In this document: piece after piece, positions 1 through 7,775 of the stretch
Layout of the letters: every line of letters starts with the position of its first letter
How positions within the stretch are numbered: the stretch's first letter is position 1
DNA from: Halorubrum alkaliphilum
GTDB lineage: Archaea; Halobacteriota; Halobacteria; Halobacteriales; Haloferacaceae
Length of the DNA: 64,000 nucleotides
Reading direction: 5' to 3'
Assembly: GCF_017873815.1 (NCBI RefSeq)
Contig: NZ_JAGGKQ010000007.1
Span: 1 to 64,000, forward strand
Program-made: the position numbers and the translations under genes
Notes under the pieces: model-generated
Told to the model about the DNA's origin: nothing
Databases searched by the model: none
Seen by the model: the letters and a program-made list of their open reading frames with translations, nothing else

Positions 1-205
1 CGGAGCAGGCTGGGGCTTTGGAAGTGTTCACCGACGATCCGTACTCAACCACTTATAAATGAACAGTTAGAGATGTGGAACTGTTCACCACAGCATCATC
101 TACTTATAAACAGCCGCCAGCAACATCACTAACCCACTTATAAACGCTCACTCCAACGTATTGCGAGACCCACTCCCGATATCACTCAAAAGGCAGTCGC
201 TACCG
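1..205 (+). repeat. Dispersed non-coding repeat, copy 1 (truncated by the window edge)
   Basis: This stretch has no convincing ORF. It matches the 3' parts of copies near 17.3 kb and 56.0 kb in the same order: a GGCTTTGG..GTG block (about 14), a TTCACCG.CGATCC block, ACTTATAAA (about 51), CAGCCGCCAGCA (about 104) and further CACTTATAAAC boxes (about 110-145), ending with GTATTGCGAG. Specific to this copy is an inverted repeat with arms GAACAGTT and AACTGTTC (62-88). The 5' half of the element lies outside the window. Function unknown; the TATA-like boxes could be promoters for the thioesterase gene downstream or for an RNA. Confidence 0.75.
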
Positions 206-285
206 GCTCGTTGTTTCACCGGATCCGGGCGGTCCGTTCCGACGAAAGCCGACGCGTACATACGACTTCGGGACGAGGCCCCCGT

Positions 286-681
286 ATGAGCACGTACGTC
301 ACCGAGATTCCCGTTCGGTTCCGCGATATCGACGCGATGGGCCACGTGAACAACGCCGTCTACGCGACCTATCTCGAGCAGGCTCGTACGGCGTACGTCC
401 GGGACGTGCTCGGGGCGGACCTCTCGTCGATCCCGACGGTACTCGCGTCCCTGTCTCTGGAGTTTCGTCGTCCGGTTCTGCTGGAGGACGGTTCCGTGAC
501 CGTCGAGATCGACGTTCCCGAACTGGGCGAATCGAGCGTCCCGATGACCTACGAGATCCGGGCCGAGGACGGCGTCGTCGCCGAGGCGGAGTCGGTCCAG
601 GTCGCCGTCGACGACGAGGGGTCCTCCCGACCGATCTCCGAGGACCACCGGACGGCGATCGAGTCCTATCACGGGCTCTGA
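286..681 (+). CDS. Acyl-CoA thioesterase, 4-hydroxybenzoyl-CoA thioesterase (hotdog) family
   Basis: A 131-residue single hotdog domain, the normal size for the family. Residues 11-23 read RFRDIDAMGHVNN, the 4HBT signature; Asp16 corresponds to the catalytic Asp of the Pseudomonas-type enzyme. Members hydrolyse acyl-CoA thioesters in the cytoplasm; the substrate cannot be read from the sequence. I start at ATG 286 because the hotdog motif begins a few residues later; the upstream in-frame extension to 211 runs into repeat-like, non-conserved sequence. It is followed after about 90 bases by the glutaredoxin-PduO pair on the same strand, with no clear functional link. Confidence 0.85.
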   Translation: MSTYVTEIPVRFRDIDAMGHVNNAVYATYLEQARTAYVRDVLGADLSSIPTVLASLSLEFRRPVLLEDGSVTVEIDVPELGESSVPMTYEIRAEDGVVAEAESVQVAVDDEGSSRPISEDHRTAIESYHGL

Positions 682-772
682 TCCACGAATCCATGGATCG
701 GGTTCGCTCCGACTCGTATCGGTTGGATCCGCGAGCCGTACCTTCTTGCCCGCGGACATCGATCGATCGGGT

Positions 773-1012
773 ATGTCTATCCGACTGTACGCGCTGGACG
801 GCTGCCCGTGGTGTGAGAAGGTGAGCGACGCGCTCGACGAGTTGGACGTCGAGTACGAGACGACGTGGGTCGACGCGTTACACTCCGACCGCAACGAGGT
901 GAAACGCGTGAGCGGGCAGCGCGGCGTTCCCGTTCTCGTCGACGAGGAGCGCGGCGTGACGATGGCAGAGAGCGCGAACGTCTTGGAGTACGTCGAGCGG
1001 ACCCTCGCATGA
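773..1012 (+). CDS. Glutaredoxin-like thiol-disulfide protein
   Basis: A 79-residue thioredoxin-fold protein. It has the redox motif C11-P-W-C14 directly after the first beta strand, and a cis-Pro loop (GVPVL, Pro53) before the last strands. That is the minimal glutaredoxin/NrdH layout. It probably reduces disulfides or mixed disulfides of low-molecular-weight thiols in the cytoplasm; haloarchaea use gamma-glutamylcysteine rather than glutathione (family knowledge). ATG 773 places CPWC at the usual position near residue 11. Its TGA overlaps the ATG of the next gene (ATGA), so the two are probably translationally coupled. Confidence 0.9.
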   Translation: MSIRLYALDGCPWCEKVSDALDELDVEYETTWVDALHSDRNEVKRVSGQRGVPVLVDEERGVTMAESANVLEYVERTLA

Positions 1013-1542
1013 CGGTGTACACCGGCCGCGGCGACGAGGGGAAGACGGACTTACGCGACTTGAGCCGGGTGTCGAAGTCCAGCCCGCGGATCGAGGCGTA
1101 CGGGACCGTCGATGAGGCGAACGCGCTGATCGGGACGGTCCGACCGACCGGCCACGACGACCTCGACGATCTGCTGGCGGCCGTCCAGAACCACCTCCAC
1201 GTCGTCCAAGCGGATCTGGCGAACCCCGATCCCGACCCCGACGACCCGCAGGTGGAGCCGTCACACGCGACCGAGTTGGAGGACGCGATCGACGACCTCG
1301 ACGAGGAGTTGGAGCCGCTCCGGTCGTTCGTGTTGCCGGGCGGCGGTGAGGCGGGTTCGAAGCTCCATTACGCTCGGACGGTCGTCAGGCGAGCCGAGCG
1401 TCGGGTCGTCGCGCTCGCCGGAGCTGAACCTATAAACGAAGCGGTCGTCACGTATCTCAACCGACTCTCCGATCTCCTCTTTACTCTCGGACGCGTCGCG
1501 AACGCGCGTGACGGCGAACCGGAGGAGTCCCCCTCGTACTGA
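1009..1542 (+). CDS. pduO: Cob(I)alamin adenosyltransferase, PduO type
   Basis: A 177-residue protein. It transfers the 5'-deoxyadenosyl group of ATP to cob(I)alamin to make adenosylcobalamin. The N-terminal ATP-binding motif (VYTGRGDEGKTDL, residues 3-15) and the C-terminal arginine-rich helix RTVVRRAERRVV with the following NEAVVTYLNRLSD are diagnostic of the trimeric PduO/MMAB class. Haloarchaea are known to salvage corrinoids through this enzyme. ATG 1009 overlaps the glutaredoxin stop by 4 bases. Its product would serve the B12-dependent mutase whose small subunit and MeaB chaperone lie at 52-53.5 kb. Confidence 0.93.
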   Translation: MTVYTGRGDEGKTDLRDLSRVSKSSPRIEAYGTVDEANALIGTVRPTGHDDLDDLLAAVQNHLHVVQADLANPDPDPDDPQVEPSHATELEDAIDDLDEELEPLRSFVLPGGGEAGSKLHYARTVVRRAERRVVALAGAEPINEAVVTYLNRLSDLLFTLGRVANARDGEPEESPSY

Positions 1543-1627
1543 CGGGACACACTTTCGGGCGGATGATCGACCGCTTTTCATGCCTCCTCCCGCAAAGCAT
1601 TTATCTGTCCTTCGCCAAAGGGCAGAT

Positions 1628-1909
1628 ATGAGCAAACACTTCGAAGACGCGCGATACTACCTCGGCCGAGCGACCGAACACGCGAAAGCCGGCATTAAGG
1701 AGGAGTTGGAGCCGCTTCAGGAGCGAGTCTCGAAGCTCGTCGGTGACGAGCCCGAGGAGGGGCCCGAGCCCTCGCGGCTCGACAAGCTTCAGGCTGACCT
1801 CAAGGACCTCGAAGAGCGTGCCGAGGGCGAGGCCCGTGAGGCTGTGGCATCGGCTCGCGAGCGCGTCGACGCCTACCGGAGCCGAAACGACGACCAGCCG
1901 ATCGAATAA
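1628..1909 (+). CDS. Conserved haloarchaeal small acidic helical protein (probably DUF7553)
   Basis: 93 residues, almost entirely predicted amphipathic helix, with heptad-like Leu/Ala spacing (EELEPLQERVSKL, LDKLQADLKDLEERAEG). It starts MSKHFEDARYYLGRATEHAK. No catalytic motif or membrane segment is visible. I recognise the type as a widespread haloarchaeal protein of unknown function, probably DUF7553; the number is from memory. ATG 1628 is preceded by a TATA-like GCATTTATC near 1597-1605, fitting a leaderless transcript. A near-palindrome with arms CTGTCCTT and AAGGGCAG sits directly before the start. Confidence 0.8.
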   Translation: MSKHFEDARYYLGRATEHAKAGIKEELEPLQERVSKLVGDEPEEGPEPSRLDKLQADLKDLEERAEGEAREAVASARERVDAYRSRNDDQPIE

Positions 1910-2041
1910 CTCCTCCTTTTACCGACCAACGGTCACTCGTCGGCGATCACTCGATTTTCCGTCGGGTGTGACGACGTACCCTACTCCATTTCGTTCGAAC
2001 CGATCACCCCATGATAGTTGAATCCGAGCGACAAAGCAACC

Positions 2042-2048
2042 CTTAAGT
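2042..2048 (+). promoter_or_regulatory. TATA-like box for tRNA-Val(CAC)
   Basis: CTTAAGT is centred about 31 bases before the mature tRNA 5' end at 2076, the usual distance for archaeal tRNA promoters. The surrounding 1910-2075 stretch has no ORF with haloarchaeal codon bias. Confidence 0.5.
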
Positions 2049-2075
2049 TCTGACGACGGAAAAACTGGAGCACGC

Positions 2076-2150
2076 GGGTCGGTGGTCTAGTCCGGTTATG
2101 ACGGCTCCTTCACACGGAGCAGGCCGGCGGTTCGAATCCGCCCCGACCCA
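2076..2150 (+). tRNA. tRNA-Val, anticodon CAC
   Basis: A 75-nt cloverleaf. The acceptor stem GGGTCGG pairs with CCGACCC and the discriminator is A. The D-stem is GTC/GAC. The anticodon stem GCTCC/GGAGC encloses loop TTCACAC with anticodon CAC, reading GUG. The T-stem GGCGG/CCGCC encloses loop TTCGAAT. CCA is not encoded, as is normal for haloarchaea. A TTTT run (2155-2158) just downstream may terminate transcription. The 3' end is copied again 119 bases downstream. Confidence 0.97.
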
Positions 2151-2333
2151 CTGTGTTTTGGTGTTGATGAGGGAGCCGGAACAGGCCGGCGTTCCCGCCG
2201 AGCGAAGCGAGGCGGGAAGCAGCGGATGACCGGAGGGAATCCGCTAGCGTTCGAATCCGCCCCGACCCACTGTGTTTTGGTGTTGACGAGGGATCCGGAG
2301 CAGGCCGGCGTTCCCGCCGAGCGAAGCGAGGCG
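2130..2333 (+). repeat. Tandem duplication of the tRNA-Val 3' end plus its flank
   Basis: An 85-base segment starting inside the tRNA T-arm (2130-2214) is repeated at 2249-2333 with three mismatches, a period of 119 bases. Each unit holds the tRNA 3' end (TTCGAATCC to CCGACCCA), a TGTGTTTTGG tail, a second partial tRNA-like segment (GAGCAGGCCGGCG in unit 2) and a GC-rich TTCCCGCC..GAGCGAAGCGAG hairpin half. The 34-base spacer contains an AGCGGA/TCCGCT inverted repeat. It looks like an att-type scar of an integrated element or a slippage duplication; no integrase is present nearby. Confidence 0.9.
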
Positions 2334-2414
2334 CGCCGAAGGGTTCATATATCGCCCGGTCGCCGAGGCGGTGAACAGCAAAGCCTAATGAGGAGGGGCC
2401 TGAACAAACAAGTG

Positions 2415-2804
2415 ATGCCCACTGTAGAATACCTTAACTACGAAGTGCTCGACGACCACGGCTGGTCGATGGACGACGACGACCTCTTCGAGGAGGCGGC
2501 CGACGCCGATCTCGGCGACGAGGACTACGGCAGTCTCGAAGTGAACCAAGGCGAGTACATCCTCGAAGCGGCCGAGGCGCAGGGCTACGACTGGCCCTTC
2601 TCGTGTCGTGCCGGCGCGTGCGCGAACTGCGCGTCCATCGTCAAGGAGGGCGAGATCGAGATGGACATGCAACAGATCCTCTCCGACGAGGAAGTCGAAG
2701 AAAAGAACGTTCGGCTGACCTGTATCGGTAGCCCCGCGGCCGACGAGGTCAAGATCGTCTACAACGCGAAACACCTCGATTACCTCCAGAACCGCGTCAT
2801 CTAA
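2415..2804 (+). CDS. fer: 2Fe-2S ferredoxin, haloarchaeal (plant-like) type
   Basis: A 129-residue cytoplasmic electron carrier, the partner of pyruvate and 2-oxoglutarate ferredoxin oxidoreductases in haloarchaea. Cluster ligands are Cys64, Cys69, Cys72 ([10 protein letters not shown]) and Cys103 (LTCIG). The acidic insertion between strands 1 and 2 (residues 13-38, rich in Asp/Glu) is the known halophilic feature of Halobacterium and Haloarcula ferredoxins, and the length matches them. ATG 2415 starts the conserved [10 protein letters not shown]. An upstream extension would run through the tRNA-derived duplication and is rejected. TATA-like TTCATATAT near 2344-2352 and a GGAGG stretch at 2392-2396 suggest a short leader. 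Confidence 0.96.
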   Translation: MPTVEYLNYEVLDDHGWSMDDDDLFEEAADADLGDEDYGSLEVNQGEYILEAAEAQGYDWPFSCRAGACANCASIVKEGEIEMDMQQILSDEEVEEKNVRLTCIGSPAADEVKIVYNAKHLDYLQNRVI

Positions 2805-2839
2805 CGTCCGACGAGTCCCGTGAACCCGGGTATTCGCCG

Positions 2840-2865
2840 CGACACCCGTTTTCGGGCGCGTGTCG
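2840..2865. terminator. Stem-loop downstream of ferredoxin
   Basis: CGACAC (2840-2845) pairs with GTGTCG (2860-2865), with an inner CCCG-TTTT-CGGG stem. It lies about 35 bases after the ferredoxin stop and before the convergent zinc finger gene. Possible terminator; there is no clear T-run after it. The rest of 2805-2997 holds nothing I recognise. Confidence 0.3.
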
Positions 2866-2997
2866 GAAACCGTACTTCTCGCACCCTCCAGTCTCACGTC
2901 TCCACGCGGTCGGAGATTCGCATGAAACCTGCCGGGGAGATGTGCCTCGGTCGTGGCGGCGTCCTCGGTCCGGCGAACGTCGACTACCGCAGAACGA

Positions 2998-3648
2998 CTA
3001 CCACGCGGACCACGCGGTCAGGCTCTCGTCGCGGCCGTACACCCGCTTGAGGTCCTTCGCGTACGCCATGTCGCCGGCGTGGTCGAGCTTCTCGTGGCGG
3101 TACTCGGGCGCGTCCTCTCGGATGTGGAGTCCCTCGATGGTGAACTCCTCCTCGCCGAACTCGACGGTGTCGCCGACGACGAACTCCATGTCGCCCGGGA
3201 CGTTCACCTCGATCGACCGGGTGCGATCGGCGTCGCCGTCCTTCGGGTGAAGCGTGACGTCGATGGCGACGTTGTCGATCGCGCGAGTCCAGAGCGTGTC
3301 GACGCTGGTGATCGCGGCGTCCTCGACGCGGTGTTCCGGGCCGAGTTCGATGCCGGTGATCCGGACCTGCATCAGCGCGTCTTCGGTGTCGACGACGAAC
3401 TCCTCGCCGGTCTCGATTCCCCCCTCGGCGGGAACCTCCATCTCCGTGGAAAAGGATTCGCCGTCCTGAGAGACGATGATCGTCAGATCGGTCGTCTCGG
3501 GTTCGGGGATCTCGGTTTTGTGCGTGTGATCGCAGTCGGTACACCGGACGGTGGCTTGGCCGCCGGGTTTCAGTACTTCGTGGACGGTCTCCTCGCCCGG
3601 GGAACAGGACGGGCAGGGGAGACCGACTCGGTCTCCGGTTTCGCTCAT
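2998..3648 (-). CDS. HVO_0476-family zinc finger protein
   Basis: 216 residues. An N-terminal zinc ribbon (C12-P-S-C15 and C36-T-D-C39) is followed by a roughly 170-residue beta-rich region containing FVVGDTVEFGEEEFTIEGLHIR and ending in RVYGRDESLTAW. This matches the archaeal HVO_0476 family, a conserved protein of unknown function sometimes suggested to act on nucleic acids. The ATG at 3648 immediately precedes the zinc ribbon, and a TATA-like ATATTTACG (3671-3679, minus strand) lies about 25 bases upstream, so the transcript is probably leaderless. The longer in-frame extension upstream lies over the prs gene and is rejected. Confidence 0.88.
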   Translation of the reverse strand: MSETGDRVGLPCPSCSPGEETVHEVLKPGGQATVRCTDCDHTHKTEIPEPETTDLTIIVSQDGESFSTEMEVPAEGGIETGEEFVVDTEDALMQVRITGIELGPEHRVEDAAITSVDTLWTRAIDNVAIDVTLHPKDGDADRTRSIEVNVPGDMEFVVGDTVEFGEEEFTIEGLHIREDAPEYRHEKLDHAGDMAYAKDLKRVYGRDESLTAWSAW

Positions 3649-3823
3649 TACGGCACTCTTCCCGCCCCGAGCGTAAATATCCGCCTTTGTGGCCGCCGTG
3701 TGTGGATGGCTGCCGCGGGGTCGGCGGTGGGAGGCGGGGTCGGCGGTGGGAGACGAGATCGATGGTGTCACGCGGGATCGGTGCGTGGCGATCGCTTCCA
3801 CATCGCGGCCGAGTACAGAAACT

Positions 3824-3830
3824 GGTTTAC
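3824..3830 (+). promoter_or_regulatory. TATA-like box of prs
   Basis: GGTTTAC centred about 27 bases before ATG 3854 fits a leaderless prs transcript. Confidence 0.4.
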
Positions 3831-3853
3831 CGATGACTGCGGAACGAACGCCT

Positions 3854-4729
3854 ATGATCGTACCCGGGTCGAGTTCCCAACAGCTGGCGGCCGCGCTCGC
3901 CGACGAGACGGATCGACCGCTGGCGACGGCGACGTACGACCGGTTTCCGGACGACGAGCGCCTCGCAGCCGTACCCGAGTTCGACGGCGAAACGGCGACC
4001 GTGGTGGCGACGACCGACTCCGATTCCGCGTGGGTCGAACTGCTCCAGCTACAGGACGCGGTCCGGGAGGCGGGAGCGGAACACGTCACAACCGTGATCC
4101 CGTACATGGGCTACGCGAGACAAGACCAGTCGTTTACCGACGGACAGCCGGTCTCAGCGCGGGCCATGGCTCGCGCAATATCGACAGGAACCGACCGGGT
4201 CGTGCTAGTAAACCCCCACGAGTCCGCAGTCAGCGAGTTCTACGCGGTTCCTGTCGAGATCGTCGACGCCGCAAGCGTCCTCGCGGACCCGCTGGCGAGC
4301 GATCTTACCGAGCCGCTGTTTCTCGCGCCCGATGAGGGTGCTGTCGAGATCGCCAGAACTGTCCGTGACGCGTACGGGACGGGCGAGACCGACTACTTCG
4401 AGAAACACCGCGACCGCGAGACGGGCGCGGTCGAGGTGTCTCCCTCGGATGCGTCCGTCTCCGGACGGGATGTCGTCGTCGTCGACGACATCGTCGCCAC
4501 CGGCTCCACGATGAGCGAGGCGGTTGGGGTGTTAACTGATCGGGGTGCGTCGCGCATCGTCGCCGCGTGCGTCCACCCGATGCTCGCCGCAAACGCCGTG
4601 ACAAAGCTCCGTGATGCGGGCGTCGACCGGATCGTCGGGACCGATACGATCGAACGCGGCTGTAGCGTTGCGAGCGTCGCGCCGGTGCTCGCTGATACCC
4701 TCGTCGCCGACGCGGCCACAGGCAACTAA
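3854..4729 (+). CDS. prs: Ribose-phosphate pyrophosphokinase (PRPP synthetase)
   Basis: 291 residues. It makes PRPP from ribose 5-phosphate and ATP for purine, pyrimidine, His, Trp and NAD synthesis. Tandem phosphoribosyltransferase folds are visible: the N-terminal half carries VIPYMGYARQDQSF (the conserved YxRQD of the ATP-binding flexible loop), and the C-terminal half carries the PRPP loop VVVVDDIVATGSTMSEA near residues 206-222. Archaeal class PRS enzymes are slightly shorter than the 310-320 residues of bacterial ones, as here. ATG 3854 precedes the conserved start MIVPGSSSQQL; longer in-frame starts lie over non-conserved sequence. Confidence 0.95.
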   Translation: MIVPGSSSQQLAAALADETDRPLATATYDRFPDDERLAAVPEFDGETATVVATTDSDSAWVELLQLQDAVREAGAEHVTTVIPYMGYARQDQSFTDGQPVSARAMARAISTGTDRVVLVNPHESAVSEFYAVPVEIVDAASVLADPLASDLTEPLFLAPDEGAVEIARTVRDAYGTGETDYFEKHRDRETGAVEVSPSDASVSGRDVVVVDDIVATGSTMSEAVGVLTDRGASRIVAACVHPMLAANAVTKLRDAGVDRIVGTDTIERGCSVASVAPVLADTLVADAATGN

Positions 4730-4844
4730 TCCTCAATCTGGCTGTCACGGGCAGGTGGCTCCAGATCCACCGGCCGCGCAACTCGGACCCAGAAACACAC
4801 GCTGCTCCGCAACCACTAAACGGCACTCGCGCGTTCCTTCGACA

Positions 4845-6383
4845 ATGGCCGACTGGACGGAGAGATACCGCCCGAGCACGCTCTCGGAGGTCCGCGGCAA
4901 CGACAAGGCACGCGACGCGTTCGCGGAGTGGGCCCGCTCGTGGGACGACCATCGAGAGGCCGTCATCCTCCATGGCAGTCCCGGCGTTGGGAAGACGAGT
5001 GCGGCCCACGCGCTCGCGAGCGACATGGACTGGGAGACGGTCGAGTTGAACGCCTCCGACCAGCGAACCGCCGATGTTATCGAGCGCTTTGCCGGGCGCG
5101 CGGCCCGGAACGCGACCCTCGGCGGGAGCGCCGCCGGCGGCGGGGCAAGCGGCGGCGACACCGCCTCCAGACAGCTCGTGATTCTCGACGAGGCGGACAA
5201 CATCCACGGCAACTACGACCGCGGTGGGGCGTCCGCGATCACGGAACTCGTCAAGGAGTCGGGGCAACCCATCGTCCTCATCGCCAACGAGTTCTACGAC
5301 ATCTCGCGAGGGCTCCGGAACGCGTGTCAGGACATCGAGTTCCGCGACGTCTCCGCGCGCTCCATCGTTCCCGTGCTCCGGGACGTCTGCCGCAAGGAGG
5401 GGATCGAGTTCGAGTCCGACGCGCTCGAACGCATCGCCGAGCGGAACCGTGGCGACCTGCGTGGCGCGATAAACGACCTTCAAGCCGCCTGCGAGGGTCG
5501 GTCGTCGATCGCAGTCGAGGACGTCGTCACCGCGGACCGCGACAAGGCGATGGGGATCTTCCCGTTTCTCGACGCAGTCTTAAAAGAGGAGTCCGCAGAG
5601 GAGGCGCTTCAGTCGGCGTACGCCGTCGACGAGACGCCGGACGACCTCACGAAGTGGGTCGAGGACAATATGCTGGACGTGTACGAGCCGATGGAGGCGG
5701 TCCGCGCGTACGACTTCCTCGCGAACGCCGACGTCTGGCTCGGCCGCGTGCGCGCCTCACAGAACTACTCCTACTGGCGCTACGCGACCGACAACGCGGC
5801 CGCCGGGGTCGCGGCCGCCCGCGATGGGACCAAGGGCGGATGGACACGGTACGGTCGCCCGCAGTTCTGGCCCTCCTCGGACGCGACTGCCGACGAGGTG
5901 GTCGGCCGGATCGCGGCCGCGAGCGGGTGTAGCGTCGCGACCGCCCGCCGCGAGGTGCTACCGTTCCTCGCGACGGTCACACACCACTGTAAACCGCGGG
6001 ATCTGACCGTCGCGATGGCGGCCGCGTACGACCTCGACGAGGCCGGTGTCGCGTTCGTCACGGGATCGGGAGAGTCGACGAACAAGGTGGCTTCGATAGT
6101 CGAGGACGCCCAGGAACGCAGAGAACAGCGACTGGAGGAGAACGCGGGTGGCGCGTTCGCCGGGACTCCCTCCGGGAGCCTCGACGACGGGAAACCGTCC
6201 GAGACCGACCGATCGTCCGACACGGGAGGCGACGGTTCGGGGGCTGCCGCCGCCGGAGTGAACGAAGAGAGCGGGGTCGACGCCGCAGCGGGTCAGGAAG
6301 CGACGGACGACGTAACTGATGGCGACGACGCGGACGGCGAGGAAGCTGGCGACGATCAGGCGGGACTGGGCGACTTCGTCTGA
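4845..6383 (+). CDS. rfcL: Replication factor C large subunit (clamp loader)
   Basis: 512 residues. An AAA+ ATPase which, with RFC small subunits, loads PCNA onto primed DNA. It starts WTERYRPSTLSEVRGND. The Walker A motif GSPGVGKT is at residues 44-51 and Walker B LVILDEADN at about 111-119; sensor and lid regions follow (NRGDLRGAINDLQA). The collar-type C-terminal domain ends near residue 420 and is followed by a long Gly/Asp/Glu-rich linker. The last residues QAGLGDFV resemble a PIP box (QxxLxxF), which would bind PCNA. A Gly/Ala/Ser-rich insert (residues 91-108) precedes Walker B. ATG 4845 fits the conserved N-terminus. Confidence 0.96.
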   Translation: MADWTERYRPSTLSEVRGNDKARDAFAEWARSWDDHREAVILHGSPGVGKTSAAHALASDMDWETVELNASDQRTADVIERFAGRAARNATLGGSAAGGGASGGDTASRQLVILDEADNIHGNYDRGGASAITELVKESGQPIVLIANEFYDISRGLRNACQDIEFRDVSARSIVPVLRDVCRKEGIEFESDALERIAERNRGDLRGAINDLQAACEGRSSIAVEDVVTADRDKAMGIFPFLDAVLKEESAEEALQSAYAVDETPDDLTKWVEDNMLDVYEPMEAVRAYDFLANADVWLGRVRASQNYSYWRYATDNAAAGVAAARDGTKGGWTRYGRPQFWPSSDATADEVVGRIAAASGCSVATARREVLPFLATVTHHCKPRDLTVAMAAAYDLDEAGVAFVTGSGESTNKVASIVEDAQERREQRLEENAGGAFAGTPSGSLDDGKPSETDRSSDTGGDGSGAAAAGVNEESGVDAAAGQEATDDVTDGDDADGEEAGDDQAGLGDFV

Positions 6384-6413
6384 CCGGGAGCCCCGCGCCA
6401 CGTGGCGATCAGC

Positions 6414-7538
6414 TCACTCTGCCGAGGAGCGTCCGGAGTCGTCGGCGACCGGGTCGTCGGTCGCTCCCGATCCCTCGAACACGTCGACATCGACGAACTC
6501 GAACCGAGCGCCCCCGGCCCGGCTCTCGGCAATCGAGACGGACCAGCCATGTGCTTCCGCGACACGTTCGACGATGGCAAGCCCGAATCCCGTTCCGTCG
6601 TCCGCCGTCGTGTGCCCGGGCTCGAAGACGGCCTCGCGCTGCTCGGGAGCGATCCCCGGTCCGTCGTCGGCGACATAGAAGCCGTCCGGCGTTCGACCGA
6701 CGCGGACGCGAACGTCGCCGTCGGTACCGTCGTCGTCGGCCGCGTCGTCGAACGTTCCGGGGGGAACCCCGTCGGTCGGTCCGGCGGCTTCCGTGGCGGG
6801 AGCGACTGCGTCCGGATCGCTCTCGGTTCCGTGCTCGACGGCGTTCCGGAACAGGTTCTCCAACGCCTGTCGGAGCCGGCTCCGATCACAGTCGATCGAC
6901 GGGAGCTCGTCGTCGACGACGAGTTCGGCGCTCGCGGTCCCGCCGATCGTCGACCACGCGCGATCGACGACCGATCGGAGGTCGGCTTCGGCGGTCGATT
7001 CGACGGTCCGGCCCTCCCGTGCGAGCGAGAGGAGGTCGGAGATGAGTTCGTCCATTCTATCCAGCGCGTCCATCGCACGGTCGACGCGCTCGTCGGCCGC
7101 CTCGCCCTCGAACTCGCGGGCCAGTTCGAGGTTGCCGACGGCGACCGACATGGGGTTCCGAAGGTCGTGTGAGACGACGCTCGCGAACTCGTCGAGTCGC
7201 TCGCGCTGCCGCTCGAGCTGTTGCTGTCGTCGGACACGATCGGACGCTGGAAAGAGATATCCGACGACGTCGCCGTCGTCGGCCCGCCGACCGTGTTCTT
7301 GGACCCATGTCGGGTCGGACCCGGTCTGGATTCGATACGTGATATCGACTTCGGTCGTGTCGAGTTCCTCGCGAAGCTGTGTCCGATCCGATGGATGGAC
7401 CGCCGCGAGCCACTCGGTCCGTGGTAGCTCATCGACGGAGAGGTCGGAGTCGCCGTTCGATTCGACTTGGAGGCGGTTCGGATCACCGTCCGGTCGACGA
7501 TAGGCGATCCCCGGCCGGGGATCCGTCCGCGGAGACAT
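6414..7538 (-). CDS. PAS-type sensor histidine kinase
   Basis: 374 residues, cytoplasmic, with no membrane segment. Residues 1-100 form a short PAS-like sensor region (WLAAVHPSDRTQLREEL). A coiled linker (RRQQQLERQRERLDEF) leads to the HisKA dimerisation helix with phospho-acceptor His124 (VVSHDLRNP). The HATPase domain shows an N box (ENLFRNAVEHG), G1 box (DDGPGIAPE) and G2 box (GTGFGLAIVERV), with a low-complexity insertion between N and G1. It would phosphorylate a response regulator not encoded next to it (orphan kinase). ATG 7538 is chosen because a TATA-like ATTTATTG (minus strand, about 7563-7570) sits about 28 bases upstream. Confidence 0.9.
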   Translation of the reverse strand: MSPRTDPRPGIAYRRPDGDPNRLQVESNGDSDLSVDELPRTEWLAAVHPSDRTQLREELDTTEVDITYRIQTGSDPTWVQEHGRRADDGDVVGYLFPASDRVRRQQQLERQRERLDEFASVVSHDLRNPMSVAVGNLELAREFEGEAADERVDRAMDALDRMDELISDLLSLAREGRTVESTAEADLRSVVDRAWSTIGGTASAELVVDDELPSIDCDRSRLRQALENLFRNAVEHGTESDPDAVAPATEAAGPTDGVPPGTFDDAADDDGTDGDVRVRVGRTPDGFYVADDGPGIAPEQREAVFEPGHTTADDGTGFGLAIVERVAEAHGWSVSIAESRAGGARFEFVDVDVFEGSGATDDPVADDSGRSSAE

Positions 7539-7775
7539 TACCGCCAATTCGTTTCGCGATCGCAATAAATCTTGCTTGAATAACATTTCACTCGCCGACG
7601 GGTCAGGACCGATATCCCCGAATACGACGCCCAAAGCTACCGGTAACGCGTTCTTAGACTATCGGAGTTGAAACAACTAGACAAATGTAATTTATAAATA
7701 ACTATCTCGCTCGGGGTGGCCGCTCGTCGACCACGGGACCCGAACGGTTTTTTTCACCCGGCCAATAGAGTCGGT

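Noticed and set aside
2143-2270. Second tRNA gene formed by the duplicated 3' end
   Set aside because: Only the T-arm and acceptor 3' strand are present; there is no matching acceptor 5' strand, D-arm or anticodon arm.
2226-2414. 63-residue extension of ferredoxin
   Set aside because: It translates the duplicated tRNA 3' end; haloarchaeal ferredoxins start at [10 protein letters not shown].
4305-5483. 392-codon minus-strand ORF opposite prs and rfcL
   Set aside because: Shadow frame, Arg/Ser-rich in its second half, covering two strong plus-strand genes.
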